Shown piece by piece: positions 42,865-51,886 of a stretch of DNA of 64,000 bases. Under the pieces are notes generated by a model that did not search any database, was not told the origin of the DNA, and worked only from the letters and a program-made list of their open reading frames with translations. Numbering within the stretch: the stretch's first letter is position 1; each line of letters begins with the position of its first letter. Position numbers and translations under genes: made by a program. This DNA is from Thermohalobaculum sp038534135 (GTDB lineage Bacteria; Pseudomonadota; Alphaproteobacteria; Rhodobacterales; Rhodobacteraceae), in the NCBI GenBank assembly GCA_038534135.1, contig JBCAXJ010000021.1, positions 1 through 64,000 of the forward strand. The letters run 5' to 3'.

Positions 42865-43953
42865 TCAGTTTGACGAACATCTCGCGGCTGCCGAGTTGCT
42901 GAGGTCACGCGGCCTGGGAATGTCCGCTGCCAATTGCCGAGCCAAGATCTCGGCATCGTTTGCGCCGACCCGGAACACCAACAATGTCGCCACGTTTCCC
43001 AAGATCGCATCCAACAGCCGTGGTTCAAGCTGTGACGTATGTTGATGAGCCAAGATTAGTCCGACCTTGAACTTACGCAGTTCGGACAGCATCCCAGCCA
43101 ACGCTTCGGTGGTGAAGTTGTGGAACTCGTCGATGTAGAGGAAGAACGGCCTGCGTTTAAACATCGGTTGACTTTGGCGCGTGAATGCCGCGTTCGCAAT
43201 GCCATTCACCACCAACCCACCCGGCAGGTTCGAAACGTCCGATCCTAATCGTCCCTTCGCCAGGTTGACGATGAGTGACTGACCGTCGTCCATGATACGG
43301 CGGAACCGTACAGGAACCTTCGGTTTACACACTGCTTGCCGCACCAACGGATGTGCGAGGAATCCGCTGATTTTGTTGGCAATCGGCGCCACGCCATCGA
43401 CTGCACCTTTGTATCGCATGGCATCGAACTCACGGGTCCAGAAGTCCCGCACTTGTTCGTCGGTGATCTTTGCCACCACTACTTTCCGAAACTCCTTGTC
43501 GAGAAAGAGCGGCATGATGTCGGCGATGCTGGCGGATGCTTGCTCGAGTAGTGCCAGCACGGCGTAGCGGAGCAAATGCTCCATCCGGGCACCCCAGGCA
43601 TCTGACCACTGCGTCTTCAGGGTTTCGATGACGCCGGATGCGACCAGTGGACGGAATGCTCCGGTGACCGGAGTGAGGGGGTTGTATCCAAGCGCGCAGT
43701 CTGGTTCAGCTAAATCCCAGTATAGCGCGGTAGGTGCTAACGCTCGCGCCGTTTCGGCCAGATCGCCGTGCGGATCGATCAGGCAAAAACTAGTGCCAGA
43801 TCGCGCATCTTGCGTGATGAATTGTTGCAGAAGCGTCGATTTCCCAACGCCGGTTTTTCCAATCAGATAGCAGTGAAAATGTCGATCCTGGATCGCGTGT
43901 GTAAACGGCCGCGGCTGGCGATCACGGGTTGTGGCGATGGTGACGGAGGGCAT
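42865..43953 (-). CDS. conjugation-type DNA transfer ATPase (TraD/HerA-like), C-terminus frameshifted
   Basis: The 362-residue P-loop ATPase has Walker A LIGKTGVGKST, DPHGDL shortly after, Walker B FFLYIDEFHNF and the AHQHTSQL sensor segment, typical of type IV coupling-protein-like ATPases. The frame ends RPRDLSNSAAARCSSN. Deleting nothing but adding one base near 42897 restores the family tail DLSQLGSREMFVKLMVAG...PPFSA, which then stops at 42812. So it is a frameshifted, probably inactive copy, or a sequencing error. No relaxase or pilus genes accompany it. Confidence 0.75.
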   Translation of the reverse strand: MPSVTIATTRDRQPRPFTHAIQDRHFHCYLIGKTGVGKSTLLQQFITQDARSGTSFCLIDPHGDLAETARALAPTALYWDLAEPDCALGYNPLTPVTGAFRPLVASGVIETLKTQWSDAWGARMEHLLRYAVLALLEQASASIADIMPLFLDKEFRKVVVAKITDEQVRDFWTREFDAMRYKGAVDGVAPIANKISGFLAHPLVRQAVCKPKVPVRFRRIMDDGQSLIVNLAKGRLGSDVSNLPGGLVVNGIANAAFTRQSQPMFKRRPFFLYIDEFHNFTTEALAGMLSELRKFKVGLILAHQHTSQLEPRLLDAILGNVATLLVFRVGANDAEILARQLAADIPRPRDLSNSAAARCSSN

Positions 43954-44008
43954 GCAGGTAGTTTATCTGAACGCAGAACTTTCAATAGGTGACGCGGATA
44001 GCTTCATT

Positions 44009-45294
44009 TGCTGTGCTCCCCGAGAATGCCCTCGCTTGAGCTTAGAGTTTTCCGCATGATTTCCTTGGCTGGGAACGGAGTGGAAGACCACGAAAGCATC
44101 GAAGTTCAGTGACGCCCAGAAGGCGTATGTCGTGAAGCGCGGCGAGGAAGGTTTGCCGGTTGCGGAACTTTGCAGAGAAGTTGGGATCAGCCAGGCGACG
44201 TACTTCAATTGGAAGAAGAAATACGCAGGTTTGATGCCGTCCGAGATGAAGCGGCCGCGCGAGCTTGAGCAAGAGAATGCCAAACTGAAGAAGATTGTCG
44301 CTGACCCGGCACTCGACAAGGAAATGCTTCAGGACGTCATCAAACGAAAGCTCTGAGGGCTGGCCGGAAACGGACGCTGGTCGACGAGATCCGCGCGGAC
44401 TGGAAAGTGTCGATCCGGGGGGCCGGCAGCCTGATCCGGTTCGACCCCACGACGTACCGCTACAAGTCTTGCCGATCCGGCCAGCCCGCTTTGGAACAGC
44501 GGATCAAGGAAATCTGCGAGACGCGCGTGCGCTTCGGCTACCTTCGCGTCCACGTGCTGTTGAGGCGTGAGGGGTAGATGATAAATCAGAAGAAAACGCG
44601 GCATATCTACAGTGAGTTGGGCATGCAGCTGAGGAACAAGACACCGAAGCGGCGCGTGAAGGCGAAGCTCCGCGAAGATCGGACTGAGGCAACTGGGCCA
44701 AACGATATCTGGTCGATGGACTTCGTACATGATGAACTGGTCATCGGCCGCAAACTACGCGTCCTGACGGTGGTTGATACCTTCTCCCGATACGTTCCGG
44801 TGCTCGACGCACGGTTCAGTTATCGGGGCGAAAACGTCGTGGCCACGCTCGACAGAGTGTGCAGCCAGATCGGTTATCCGAAGACAATCCGCGTCGACCA
44901 GGGCAGCGAATTCATCTCCCGAGATATGGACCTTTGGGCCTACTGCAACGGCGTCACGCTGGACTTCTCACGGCCTGGAAAGCCGACGGACAATGCGTTC
45001 ATAGAAGCCTTCAACGGCCGATTCCGGGCCGAATGTCTGAATGCACACTGGTTCCTGAGCCTTGCAGATGCCGCCCAAAAGTTGGAGACTGGGCGCAGAG
45101 ACTACAACGAGGAGCGGCCACACAGCGCCATAGGGAACAACGTCCCGGCAGCGCTCATGAAATCGACACACGCAGCCAGCCCGTGTGTCTGATCAGAGAC
45201 GGAAAACTCCAGCCCGTCGCGAGGGCAACTTCGGTCGCAGCGCACATTCCCGCAAACTCTCGTTATGAATGAGGGAGCATCGTGGGGCAGGTCA
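44009..45294 (+). mobile_element. decayed IS3-family insertion sequence
   Basis: The right end reads GGGGCAGGTCA at 45284-45294, so the element end is TGACCTGCCCC, as in IS3-family elements. The left end, near 44009, is a degenerate match (TGCTCCCCGAGAATGCCCTC...AGAGTTT). Between them lie remains of orfA and orfB. The boundary at the left is approximate, and target-site duplication is not evident. Confidence 0.7.
44090..45192 (+). pseudogene. IS3-family transposase orfA/orfB, inactivated
   Basis: orfA (frame from 44090 to 44356) has the helix-turn-helix VAELCREVGISQATYFNWKKKYAG, but its ATG position reads TGG, and a conserved leucine is proline in KIVADPALDKEMLQD. orfB starts after KRKL and is cut by a TAG at 44575-44577 where a tryptophan codon is expected (LLRREG-stop-MINQKK). 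The remaining 204-residue part (44578-45192) keeps the DDE core: WSMDFVHDEL, RVDQGSEF and the E in FIEAFNGRFR. Confidence 0.85.
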
Positions 45295-45643
45295 TAATGC
45301 GTGAACGGAACGCAGCCCACGTTCGTCCACGGTACTGCGACGGTCAGTAAGAAACAAAACTCACATCAGTCCTCTGAGAGTCGTGGCGGAAAGGAGCCAT
45401 TTGGTGCGGGCGCGAAGGGATCAACGCGCGTTCGCTGAAGCGGACATGGACCCCAGGTGCAACTCGATCAGACGTCTATGCAGTTCTGCGAGTAAGTTTA
45501 CGCTCGTATTTCATGACATCAGCAGACGGTCGTACGTAGTTCGAAATAGCTCGTGTCGCCCCTATGTCTCGCGCTTGATTTGGAACCCCGGGAGCAGTGT
45601 GCATCAAAGTGTGCGAACTGATCGTTCAACGTAGACAGTCAAA
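45295..45643. other. gene-free stretch right of the IS element
   Basis: These 349 bases have no convincing gene; a short plus-strand frame (45383-45634) has no Shine-Dalgarno, no recognisable motif and atypical composition. Base composition is lower in GC than the flanks, fitting degraded accessory DNA. Confidence 0.4.
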
Positions 45644-46672
45644 TCAGTATCCAAGATCTCGGTCGACGAGATTGAGCAGGTCTCTTTCGGCCACAAAGCG
45701 CTCGAAGTTTCGAAAGAACAGATCCAGCGTGAGGGGAACGTAGCTATCGCCATCATCCGCGGACACGTGCGGAGTGATGATGAGGTCGCGAGTATTCCAA
45801 AGGCGCGAGTCTTCGGCTATGGGTTCTGGGGTGAACACATCCAGCACCGCACCAGCCAACTCGCCAGCGTCGAGCTTGTCGCACAGCGCCTCGTAATCCA
45901 TCGCAGACTGCCGGCCGATGTTCACCACGCCGCAGGTGGGCCTCAGCATGTCCAGCCGCCTGCGATTGATCAGCCCATTCGTCTCTGGCGTATCTGGTAA
46001 AGCAAGGTAGAGGATATCGGCCTCTGGCAGCACAGTGTCGAGCTGATCGGTGGTGACGACCCGCGTACAGCCTTCTACATCGCCCCCACGCCTGTTCACC
46101 CCAATGATCTCTGGGCCCAAAGGCACGAGTTTGCGGATCGCGGCTCCACCAAGGCTGCCCGTCCCCACGACAACAATCGTCTTGCCTGCAATAGGCGTGC
46201 TATAGCGCGTGTCGTATCGCCTGTTGCGCTGGTTGGTCACAATCGCGGGCATGTGGTTGTGCAGCATGAGCGCTGCCATCAGCCCGTATTCCCCCGCTTT
46301 CTCCGAGTGAACGCCTTTATTGTTCGTCAAAGCTACGTCCCGTGGGAGCCAGTCCAATGGCAGCATATGTTCCACGCCAGCGCCGATGCAATGGATCCAT
46401 CGCAAGTGCGGCGCCCGGTGGGCGAGGTCCGTCATTGGCAGGTTCCAGCACAGCAGAACATGCGCCTGAGCAATGGATGCCTCGAAGTTGTCCTCGTCCC
46501 AATCGAAGACGGCCTCCACTCTGTCCATGACGCCCGGGAACCGGCTGAGCGCCGCCTCGAAGCGATCCTCGGAAATGGTAAAGACTTCCTCGCCCTCAGG
46601 CGTGTTCGGGAACGAACCGGGCGCCCAGCGGTTGTTCTTGACGTGAACGCGGATCTTCTCTGGGTCAGGCAT
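45644..46672 (-). CDS. D-2-hydroxyacid dehydrogenase-family protein
   Basis: The 342-residue NAD(P)-dependent enzyme has the Rossmann loop VVVGTGSLGGAAIRKL, a catalytic arginine in VVNIGRQSAMD, the acid in DVFTPEPI and the histidine in IITPHVS. It reduces 2-oxo acids or oxidises 2-hydroxy acids. An AGGAGG 12 bases upstream favours the start at 46672; an in-frame ATG at 46714 overlapping the oxygenase stop (ATGA) is the alternative. It is translated right after the Rieske oxygenase gene, so the two should act in one pathway. Confidence 0.87.
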   Translation of the reverse strand: MPDPEKIRVHVKNNRWAPGSFPNTPEGEEVFTISEDRFEAALSRFPGVMDRVEAVFDWDEDNFEASIAQAHVLLCWNLPMTDLAHRAPHLRWIHCIGAGVEHMLPLDWLPRDVALTNNKGVHSEKAGEYGLMAALMLHNHMPAIVTNQRNRRYDTRYSTPIAGKTIVVVGTGSLGGAAIRKLVPLGPEIIGVNRRGGDVEGCTRVVTTDQLDTVLPEADILYLALPDTPETNGLINRRRLDMLRPTCGVVNIGRQSAMDYEALCDKLDAGELAGAVLDVFTPEPIAEDSRLWNTRDLIITPHVSADDGDSYVPLTLDLFFRNFERFVAERDLLNLVDRDLGY

Positions 46673-46710
46673 TGCGCTCTCTGACCTCCTGTTGATGGGC
46701 ACGAGTTCGC

Positions 46711-48063
46711 TCATGCGGCACCAGCTTTCTCGATCCGTTTCAGTTCGGCAATGATGTGGGTGTCGCGTTCCGCCAGAGGCATGGTCTCCGCAGCAAATTG
46801 CATGTCCATGATCCTAGAGGCGATCTGTTTGAGATAACCGCGGTCATCTTTTGTTGCGGTTGGCAGGTGCAGGATGGAATCCTGACCATAAGTGCGGACC
46901 GCCTCGCTGGGTATCTGTTGCGGTTGCGGTGGCGCCTTGCCCTGTTGCAGGTCGCGCACGAGGCTGCGGAGCCGCCGCCGGTAAAGCGCCACACCGCGGT
47001 CGGTCGGCATGAGGTTTTCGCCCTTGTGTGCGCTGATCGAGCCCATGCCCTCGACGGCCTCTGCATCCGCGGGTCGTCGCTGGCGATCTTCCCATGGGCG
47101 ATCAACGATCTCACCCTGTTCGATCAGCTCGCATCCTTCCTGGCTATCGTAAGCATGCGGGTCGCCACGTTCGCCGAAGTTCGCCCAAGCCAGTGCCATA
47201 CTGTTGTGATCGTCAACCGGCACAACCCACCGGGTGAAGGAACTGCGCCCGAAATAGTGCGGCCTAGTCCCATCAGCCGAGAACGCGGAGCCTGCTTGGG
47301 TGAAGTTCGGCAGGATCAGTTCGTTGATCCTGACCCAGACCATGTCGCCGACACGGCGCGTGTTGCTGCCCAGGAATTGCAGGCCGCGCTCAAAGATCTG
47401 AAGCTCGCCGATCTCCTTCATCCCGTCAGAGAACTGCGCGCCGCCATTCAAGCTGTGCAGAAAACTGGTATGGATCGGGTCCATAATCGCATCGAGCACC
47501 TGCACCCAGTTGCATGTGTAATCGACACGGTAGGGGCGCATCTTGATCCCAGGCGTCTCATAGGCATCGAACCACGGGAAATCGGGCATCTGATTGGCCG
47601 GGCCGAGATAGGCGAATACCAGTCCGTTGTGCTCTACCACCGGATAGGCGCCCAGCCGCGTCCGGGCCCGTACGTCTGCCGCTGGGCCCGGTCCATCGGC
47701 CTCTCCCGGTGTCTCGAGGATTTCACCGTCGGGTGCGAACAGCCAGCCATGGTAGCAACACCTGATGCCGCTTGCCTCGCATCGACCAAAGACGAGGGAT
47801 GCGCGCCGGTGCGGGCAGTGCTTGTGGACCAGCCCGATCTCGCCTGCAGTGGATTTGAACAGGACCAGATCCTCACACAGCACACGTATCTCACGCGGCA
47901 TTTCCCCCACTTCGGACGTCAATGCCACTGGATGCCAGTACCGGCGCAGGAACTCACCGCAGACTGTGCCAGGGCCGGTCTCGGCCAGTTCGTTGTCATA
48001 GCCGGGAGTCTGTGTCTGCTCATAGCCCGAAAAGCCTGTACGCTTCACCGGATGGGTCAACAT
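46711..48063 (-). CDS. Rieske 2Fe-2S oxygenase, alpha-subunit type
   Basis: The 450-residue protein has the Rieske ligands in KHCPHRRASLVFGRCE and RCCYHGW, and a mononuclear-iron site in VQVLDAIMDPIHTSFLH, in which the aspartate bridges the two centres. The length and layout fit single-component-type ring hydroxylases or O/N-demethylases (VanA, phenoxybenzoate dioxygenase-like). No reductase gene adjoins it, so electrons must come from elsewhere. GGGAGG six bases before 48063 fixes the start. It is divergent from the Lrp regulator gene. Confidence 0.88.
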   Translation of the reverse strand: MLTHPVKRTGFSGYEQTQTPGYDNELAETGPGTVCGEFLRRYWHPVALTSEVGEMPREIRVLCEDLVLFKSTAGEIGLVHKHCPHRRASLVFGRCEASGIRCCYHGWLFAPDGEILETPGEADGPGPAADVRARTRLGAYPVVEHNGLVFAYLGPANQMPDFPWFDAYETPGIKMRPYRVDYTCNWVQVLDAIMDPIHTSFLHSLNGGAQFSDGMKEIGELQIFERGLQFLGSNTRRVGDMVWVRINELILPNFTQAGSAFSADGTRPHYFGRSSFTRWVVPVDDHNSMALAWANFGERGDPHAYDSQEGCELIEQGEIVDRPWEDRQRRPADAEAVEGMGSISAHKGENLMPTDRGVALYRRRLRSLVRDLQQGKAPPQPQQIPSEAVRTYGQDSILHLPTATKDDRGYLKQIASRIMDMQFAAETMPLAERDTHIIAELKRIEKAGAA

Positions 48064-48106
48064 CTTCTGCCTCCCTTGCATGTTTCAAAACCAGCAAACT
48101 CAGTTG

Positions 48107-48152
48107 CTACGAATACAGCACGCTCTGGACGACTGTACTAATGATATCGTAG
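48107..48152. promoter_or_regulatory. candidate Lrp-type operator, nested dyads
   Basis: In the divergent region 48064-48213, CTACGA (48107-48112) pairs with TCGTAG (48147-48152), and inside it TACAG (48114-48118) pairs with CTGTA (48133-48137). A TATAAT at 48178-48183 is a good -10 for the regulator gene. The position suits autoregulation and control of the oxygenase by the adjacent Lrp protein. Confidence 0.4.
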
Positions 48153-48213
48153 ACAGACACGGTAGAATTGGGCAATCTATAATTTCAGAACAAAGCATGG
48201 TGCGACCGCTGAC

Positions 48214-48774
48214 ATGGCAAACGAGAACGGGTACAAGACGTCTTTCGTTGCAATGCGTGCGGAACATCCACCGCGCAGCACGCCAGCTGATGTGAAGCGG
48301 CTGCACGGCCTGACGTCGCCGGATGACGAGCTCAACCAGCAGATTGTACGCATGTTGCAGGAAGACGGCCGCCGGCCCTTCAACGAAATCGCGATCGCAT
48401 TGAATGTCTCGGAAGGAACGATCCGGAACCGCGTCAACGGCATGCGCCAGGCCGGTCACATGAAGATCGTGGCAATCGTGGACCCGGGCGCTGTGGAATA
48501 CAAAACCGATGCGATCATCTGCATTCGTGTTGGCGGGACCAGCACGCCTACGTCAGTCGCAGACCGTATCAGCCAGCTTGACGAAGTGGTCTATGTTCTC
48601 TGGGTCTCGGGACGGTTCGACCTGATGATCGAGATTGTCACTGACGAGCCGGACGGGCTCGCGCAGTTTCTGGAAGATCATATCCACAATCAGCCCGACA
48701 TAGCGGAATCCGAGACGATGATGGGCCTGAAGAACTTCAAGAACCAGTTTCTGTTGAAGCAGAACTGGGGATGA
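48214..48774 (+). CDS. Lrp/AsnC-family transcriptional regulator
   Basis: The 186-residue protein has a 35-residue N-terminal extension, then the winged helix (DDELNQQIVRMLQEDGRRPFNEIAIALNVSEGTIRNRVN) and a RAM domain (VLWVSGRFDLMIEIV). It lies between the divergent Rieske gene and the GS-like gene, so it is probably the local regulator that senses the pathway amine or amino acid. Confidence 0.9.
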   Translation: MANENGYKTSFVAMRAEHPPRSTPADVKRLHGLTSPDDELNQQIVRMLQEDGRRPFNEIAIALNVSEGTIRNRVNGMRQAGHMKIVAIVDPGAVEYKTDAIICIRVGGTSTPTSVADRISQLDEVVYVLWVSGRFDLMIEIVTDEPDGLAQFLEDHIHNQPDIAESETMMGLKNFKNQFLLKQNWG

Positions 48775-48801
48775 CGCCGTAATCTGAGAAAGGGTGATGC
48801 C

Positions 48802-50223
48802 ATGTCGCAGATCTATTATGAGAGTTTTGCCGATGCGGTCGAGCGCAATCGCCCACGCATCCCCGAGGTGCGGCAGCGGCTGGAGGAGGCGGACGTCAAA
48901 TACGTGCTCGCTGCATGGATCGATCTGCATGGCATTCCCAAGACAAAACCCGTTCCCATGAGCGATTTCGACCTGCTCTGCCTGGGCAAAGGCCCGCAGT
49001 TCGCAGTGCATTCGATCTCTTTTGTGCCCGAGTTGACGCCAGCGGACAGCGATCAGGTTGTCGTGCCCGATCTGGACGCGGTCTACGTCTGTCCCTGGGA
49101 CACCAGCATGGCGGTCATCTTCTCGGACCTTTATTGGCAGGACGCCCCTTACAATGTCTGTCCGCGTCAGGCCCTGAAGCGCGCCATGCAGGAAGCCGCC
49201 GCAGACGGCTATAGTGGCTTTGCCGGTGTCGAGCCTGAATTCATCGTCATGAAATATGACGACACGGGCATGCCGGTGAAAGCCTTTGACGATGACCTCG
49301 GCGCCGCGATCACCCCAAGGCGCCAAGCCTTTGGCTATGACGTCGAGTATTCCATCGATTCAATGCCCTTCCTGAAGGAGATGATCGACATCATCGAAGG
49401 CCTTGGCTGGAACCTCCACGACGTGGTGGCCGAGGGCGCCTATTCCCAGTTCGAGCTGGATTTCCACTATACCAACATGCTCGAGATGTCGGACCGGTTG
49501 GTCTTCTTGCGTATCGTCTTGAAAGAGATCGCCAAGAAGCACGGCATGTTCGTGACCTTCATGCCCAAGCCGACGATCGGTGACTGGCGCTCAGGCGCGC
49601 ATATCAACATGTCCATGCAGCATGAAAATCGTCCCGGAGAGAACCTGTTCGGGAGCACGGACGGTGGCTGGTCTGACGAAGTGCGCTGGGCGGTTGGGGG
49701 GCTCATGGCCCATGCCGATGCCATGACGGCAATCACCTGTTCAACCGTGAATTCTTACAATGGACTGGTCCCGCGTGTTGGCGGCTTTGAAGGGGGGACC
49801 GTCACGTGGGCGCCCACCAACATCACCTATGGCTTCAACAACCGCTCGGCCCAGTTCCGGTTGCCGCAAAGCCGCTACTGCATCGAGAACAGGGCCTGCG
49901 ACATGACGATGAACGTCTACCTCGCGATGGCGATGCATCTCAGCTGTGCTGTGATGGGCATCAAGAACCGCATCGACCCCGGCGATCCAACCGATTTCGA
50001 CCTCTACTCCAAGACCGAGGCCGAGTTGGCCGATATGGGCGTGCGTCGCTTGCCCAGGACGCTGTGGCAGGCGGTCGAGGCGCTACGCGATGACGACATG
50101 GCCTTGCGCGTGATGGGGCCGGTGATGCGAAAGTCCTACCTTGAATACAAGACCGATGAGTGGGAGCGGTACCACCAGGCCGTGACGGATTGGGAAGTGC
50201 AGGAGTATCTGCGGCTTTATTGA
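48802..50223 (+). CDS. glutamine synthetase-like gamma-glutamyl ligase (type III GlnT-like)
   Basis: The 473-residue ATP-dependent ligase has the beta-grasp N-domain, the metal-site glutamates in GFAGVEPEFIVMK and VVAEGAYSQFELDF, and KPTIGDWRSGAHINMS in place of the canonical KPF...GSGxHxHxS. It resembles GlnT and gamma-glutamylamide synthetases such as those for methylamine, polyamines and aniline. It would attach glutamate to an amine in the cytoplasm. Pairing with a Rieske oxygenase recalls aniline catabolism (AtdA/TdnQ), but the substrate here is unknown. AAAGGGTGATG precedes the start. Confidence 0.85.
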   Translation: MSQIYYESFADAVERNRPRIPEVRQRLEEADVKYVLAAWIDLHGIPKTKPVPMSDFDLLCLGKGPQFAVHSISFVPELTPADSDQVVVPDLDAVYVCPWDTSMAVIFSDLYWQDAPYNVCPRQALKRAMQEAAADGYSGFAGVEPEFIVMKYDDTGMPVKAFDDDLGAAITPRRQAFGYDVEYSIDSMPFLKEMIDIIEGLGWNLHDVVAEGAYSQFELDFHYTNMLEMSDRLVFLRIVLKEIAKKHGMFVTFMPKPTIGDWRSGAHINMSMQHENRPGENLFGSTDGGWSDEVRWAVGGLMAHADAMTAITCSTVNSYNGLVPRVGGFEGGTVTWAPTNITYGFNNRSAQFRLPQSRYCIENRACDMTMNVYLAMAMHLSCAVMGIKNRIDPGDPTDFDLYSKTEAELADMGVRRLPRTLWQAVEALRDDDMALRVMGPVMRKSYLEYKTDEWERYHQAVTDWEVQEYLRLY

Positions 50224-50819
50224 AGATGGGCTTGCGGTGGGCGCTGTACGCCAAAGATCTACTGTAGATGCCAACTTTGATGAATGATGGGCGTTCTAGC
50301 AGATTGCCCTTCCACTGATTTCCCGGCACGCCTTCGCGAGCAACTGAAGTTTGCAGCCCCGACGGCCATTCCCAAGTGCGAACCTATCGGTGCAGCCAAG
50401 GTTCCTCGGTTTACCCGCAGGCTCTCGTTGTGAACGAGGGACCACCCGGGAGCAGCTCACAACACATTGCCAAAGGCGCTGGACGATTCATAGCCGATCG
50501 CCAATGCGGCGGACGTGATTTTCTTGCCAGCGACAAGCAACGAAATCGCGTGCATGACTCGCGCGTACCGAAGCCATCTCGTCGGTGGCATTCCAGTTTC
50601 GGTGATGGATAAGCGCTCGATCGTCTTGCGACGAGCGGCTGCATCGGCAAACTACTCTTCGCAAAGTGGGCTTGCTTTGATACTGCCTAGCCCGAACTCA
50701 TTCGTCTTGATGACACACGCTCCACAGAGATTGATGCCGGGCGACGTCGCAACCTCGTCCCCAACAGTCCGGATTCTAATGGTGGCCGATGCATTGGGGC
50801 GGTGCGCCGCTGGCGATGC
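50224..50819. other. degraded accessory DNA
   Basis: These 596 bases contain no supported gene. They hold an IS-end relic at 50410-50459. A short plus-strand frame from 50515 shows no motif I recognise. This looks like the scar of several rearrangements between the amine cassette and the LysR relic. Confidence 0.4.
50410..50459 (+). repeat. solo relic of an IS3-type right end
   Basis: The segment CCCGCAGGCTCTCGTTGTGA and the following GAGGGACCA...GGGAGCAGCTCA align base by base with the right terminus of the IS at 45250-45294, with several transitions. No transposase remains beside it. It points to a second, older insertion of the same family. Confidence 0.5.
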
Positions 50820-51271
50820 TCAAGAGCACACGATCTTCGGCGAAAGCAGTCCGTCGGCGTTCTCCCGCATCCAGGTCAGCACGGCCTGAACGCGCGGCAG
50901 GTTCAGCGTATCCGGATGGCTGTGCAGATAAAGCGGACGGTCGAATGGTTCTTCCCGGCATGCGACCCGCTCGATTTTAGGATCTCTGTCGCCAATGCAG
51001 CATGGCAGGAAGCCTAGGCCCAGGCCCGCGCGTATAGCGTCGCCGCATCGGTCGCAGTCATCGCAATACGCTCGTTGGCATCATGCAAACGGTCGACCAG
51101 TGTGCCCAGCCGGGACTTCGTGCGGTCTTCGTCGTAGAAGACGATCCAGTCCTTGGCCCGGCTGGCCTTGGCGCGGTAGACTGCGTAGGGCAGATCGGCA
51201 AGCGGGATGGCAAAAGCCCCGTCGAGTGGCTCCTGTTCGAACCAGAGGGCGAGGCACGTTGTTCCGATCAC
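50820..51271 (-). pseudogene. LysR-family regulator, 3' fragment with frameshift
   Basis: The frame from 51271 to 51014 encodes LPYAVYRAKASRAKDWIVF...IAMTATDAATLYARAWA, half of a LysR substrate-binding domain. The expected continuation, GLGLGFLPCCIGDRDPKIERV...LHSHPDTLNLPRVQAVLTWMREN, is in another frame and ends at 50820. The N-terminal DNA-binding half is missing. It is therefore a truncated, frameshifted relic. Confidence 0.7.
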
Positions 51272-51329
51272 AGGTCATTAACCGTTCCATGTCATTGAGA
51301 AGGCCCGGATTTACTGAGAGTGGTAGGAC

Positions 51330-51623
51330 ATGAACCAGGATGGCGGTAAGAGCGACGTCTCGGTTGAACGTCGCGCGATTGAGCGAGTTCAAGATGATAT
51401 ACCGGCTGTTTATGTAAATAAGGACGGTGATCAGATTGAGTGCAAGATAATCGACTTCTCTTTGATGGGTGCATGTGTGCAGTTTCAAGCACCCGTCGAT
51501 CTTTCTGAGGTGATTAAACTTCGCCTGCCCGAGCTGGGCTTGGAGTACGATGCTGAGTTAAGATGGCAAAGCGGCGTAAAGGCGGGAGTGTTATTCTTGG
51601 ATGGGCGCGCCACAAAGAATTAG
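51330..51623 (+). CDS. single-domain PilZ protein
   Basis: The 97-residue protein has the c-di-GMP-binding pattern of PilZ domains: an arginine motif in ERRAIERVQ and DFSLMGACVQF (D-x-S-x-x-G). The rest is beta-rich with LRWQSGVKAGVLFLD at the end. It probably binds c-di-GMP in the cytoplasm and acts on a partner protein. The coding DNA is AT-richer than the neighbourhood, which could indicate transfer. The start follows GTGGTAGGAC. Confidence 0.78.
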   Translation: MNQDGGKSDVSVERRAIERVQDDIPAVYVNKDGDQIECKIIDFSLMGACVQFQAPVDLSEVIKLRLPELGLEYDAELRWQSGVKAGVLFLDGRATKN

Positions 51624-51803
51624 TTCGCTATCCGCAGCGTGGTCGGAAACTGATGATCCGATCGCACGGTCCAATTCCTAGACATGTTTTTCAGGATCGT
51701 GGCGCACCAGCGGTCTCTCGTTTCAGTGGTGAAAGTCTTCAAGGCGATCGACTGCATCGGCTGCCGTCGAAACACCGACCGTAGCTGAAAGCGACTCTCA
51801 GGC

Positions 51804-51832
51804 TTGCGTTAAGTTGGCCAACTTGTTAGATA
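51804..51832 (+). promoter_or_regulatory. promoter of tRNA-Gly with palindromic spacer
   Basis: TTGCGT (51804-51809) and TAGATA (51827-51832) are 17 bases apart, with the tRNA starting 55 bases later. The spacer contains the perfect palindrome AAGTTGGCCAACTT (51811-51824), and the -10 lies inside a second palindrome, TTAGATATCTAA (51826-51837). Confidence 0.5.
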
Positions 51833-51886
51833 TCTAAGTGAGCTCGCAGGGGCTTAAGTAACTGAAATACCTCAGGTAACGGGAAC

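Noticed and set aside
45383..45634. 83-codon plus-strand frame right of the IS element
   Set aside because: No motif, no Shine-Dalgarno, and it lies in degraded DNA.
46756..48141. 461-codon frame antisense to the Rieske oxygenase
   Set aside because: The Rieske and iron-site motifs on the minus strand are decisive; this frame has no recognisable feature.
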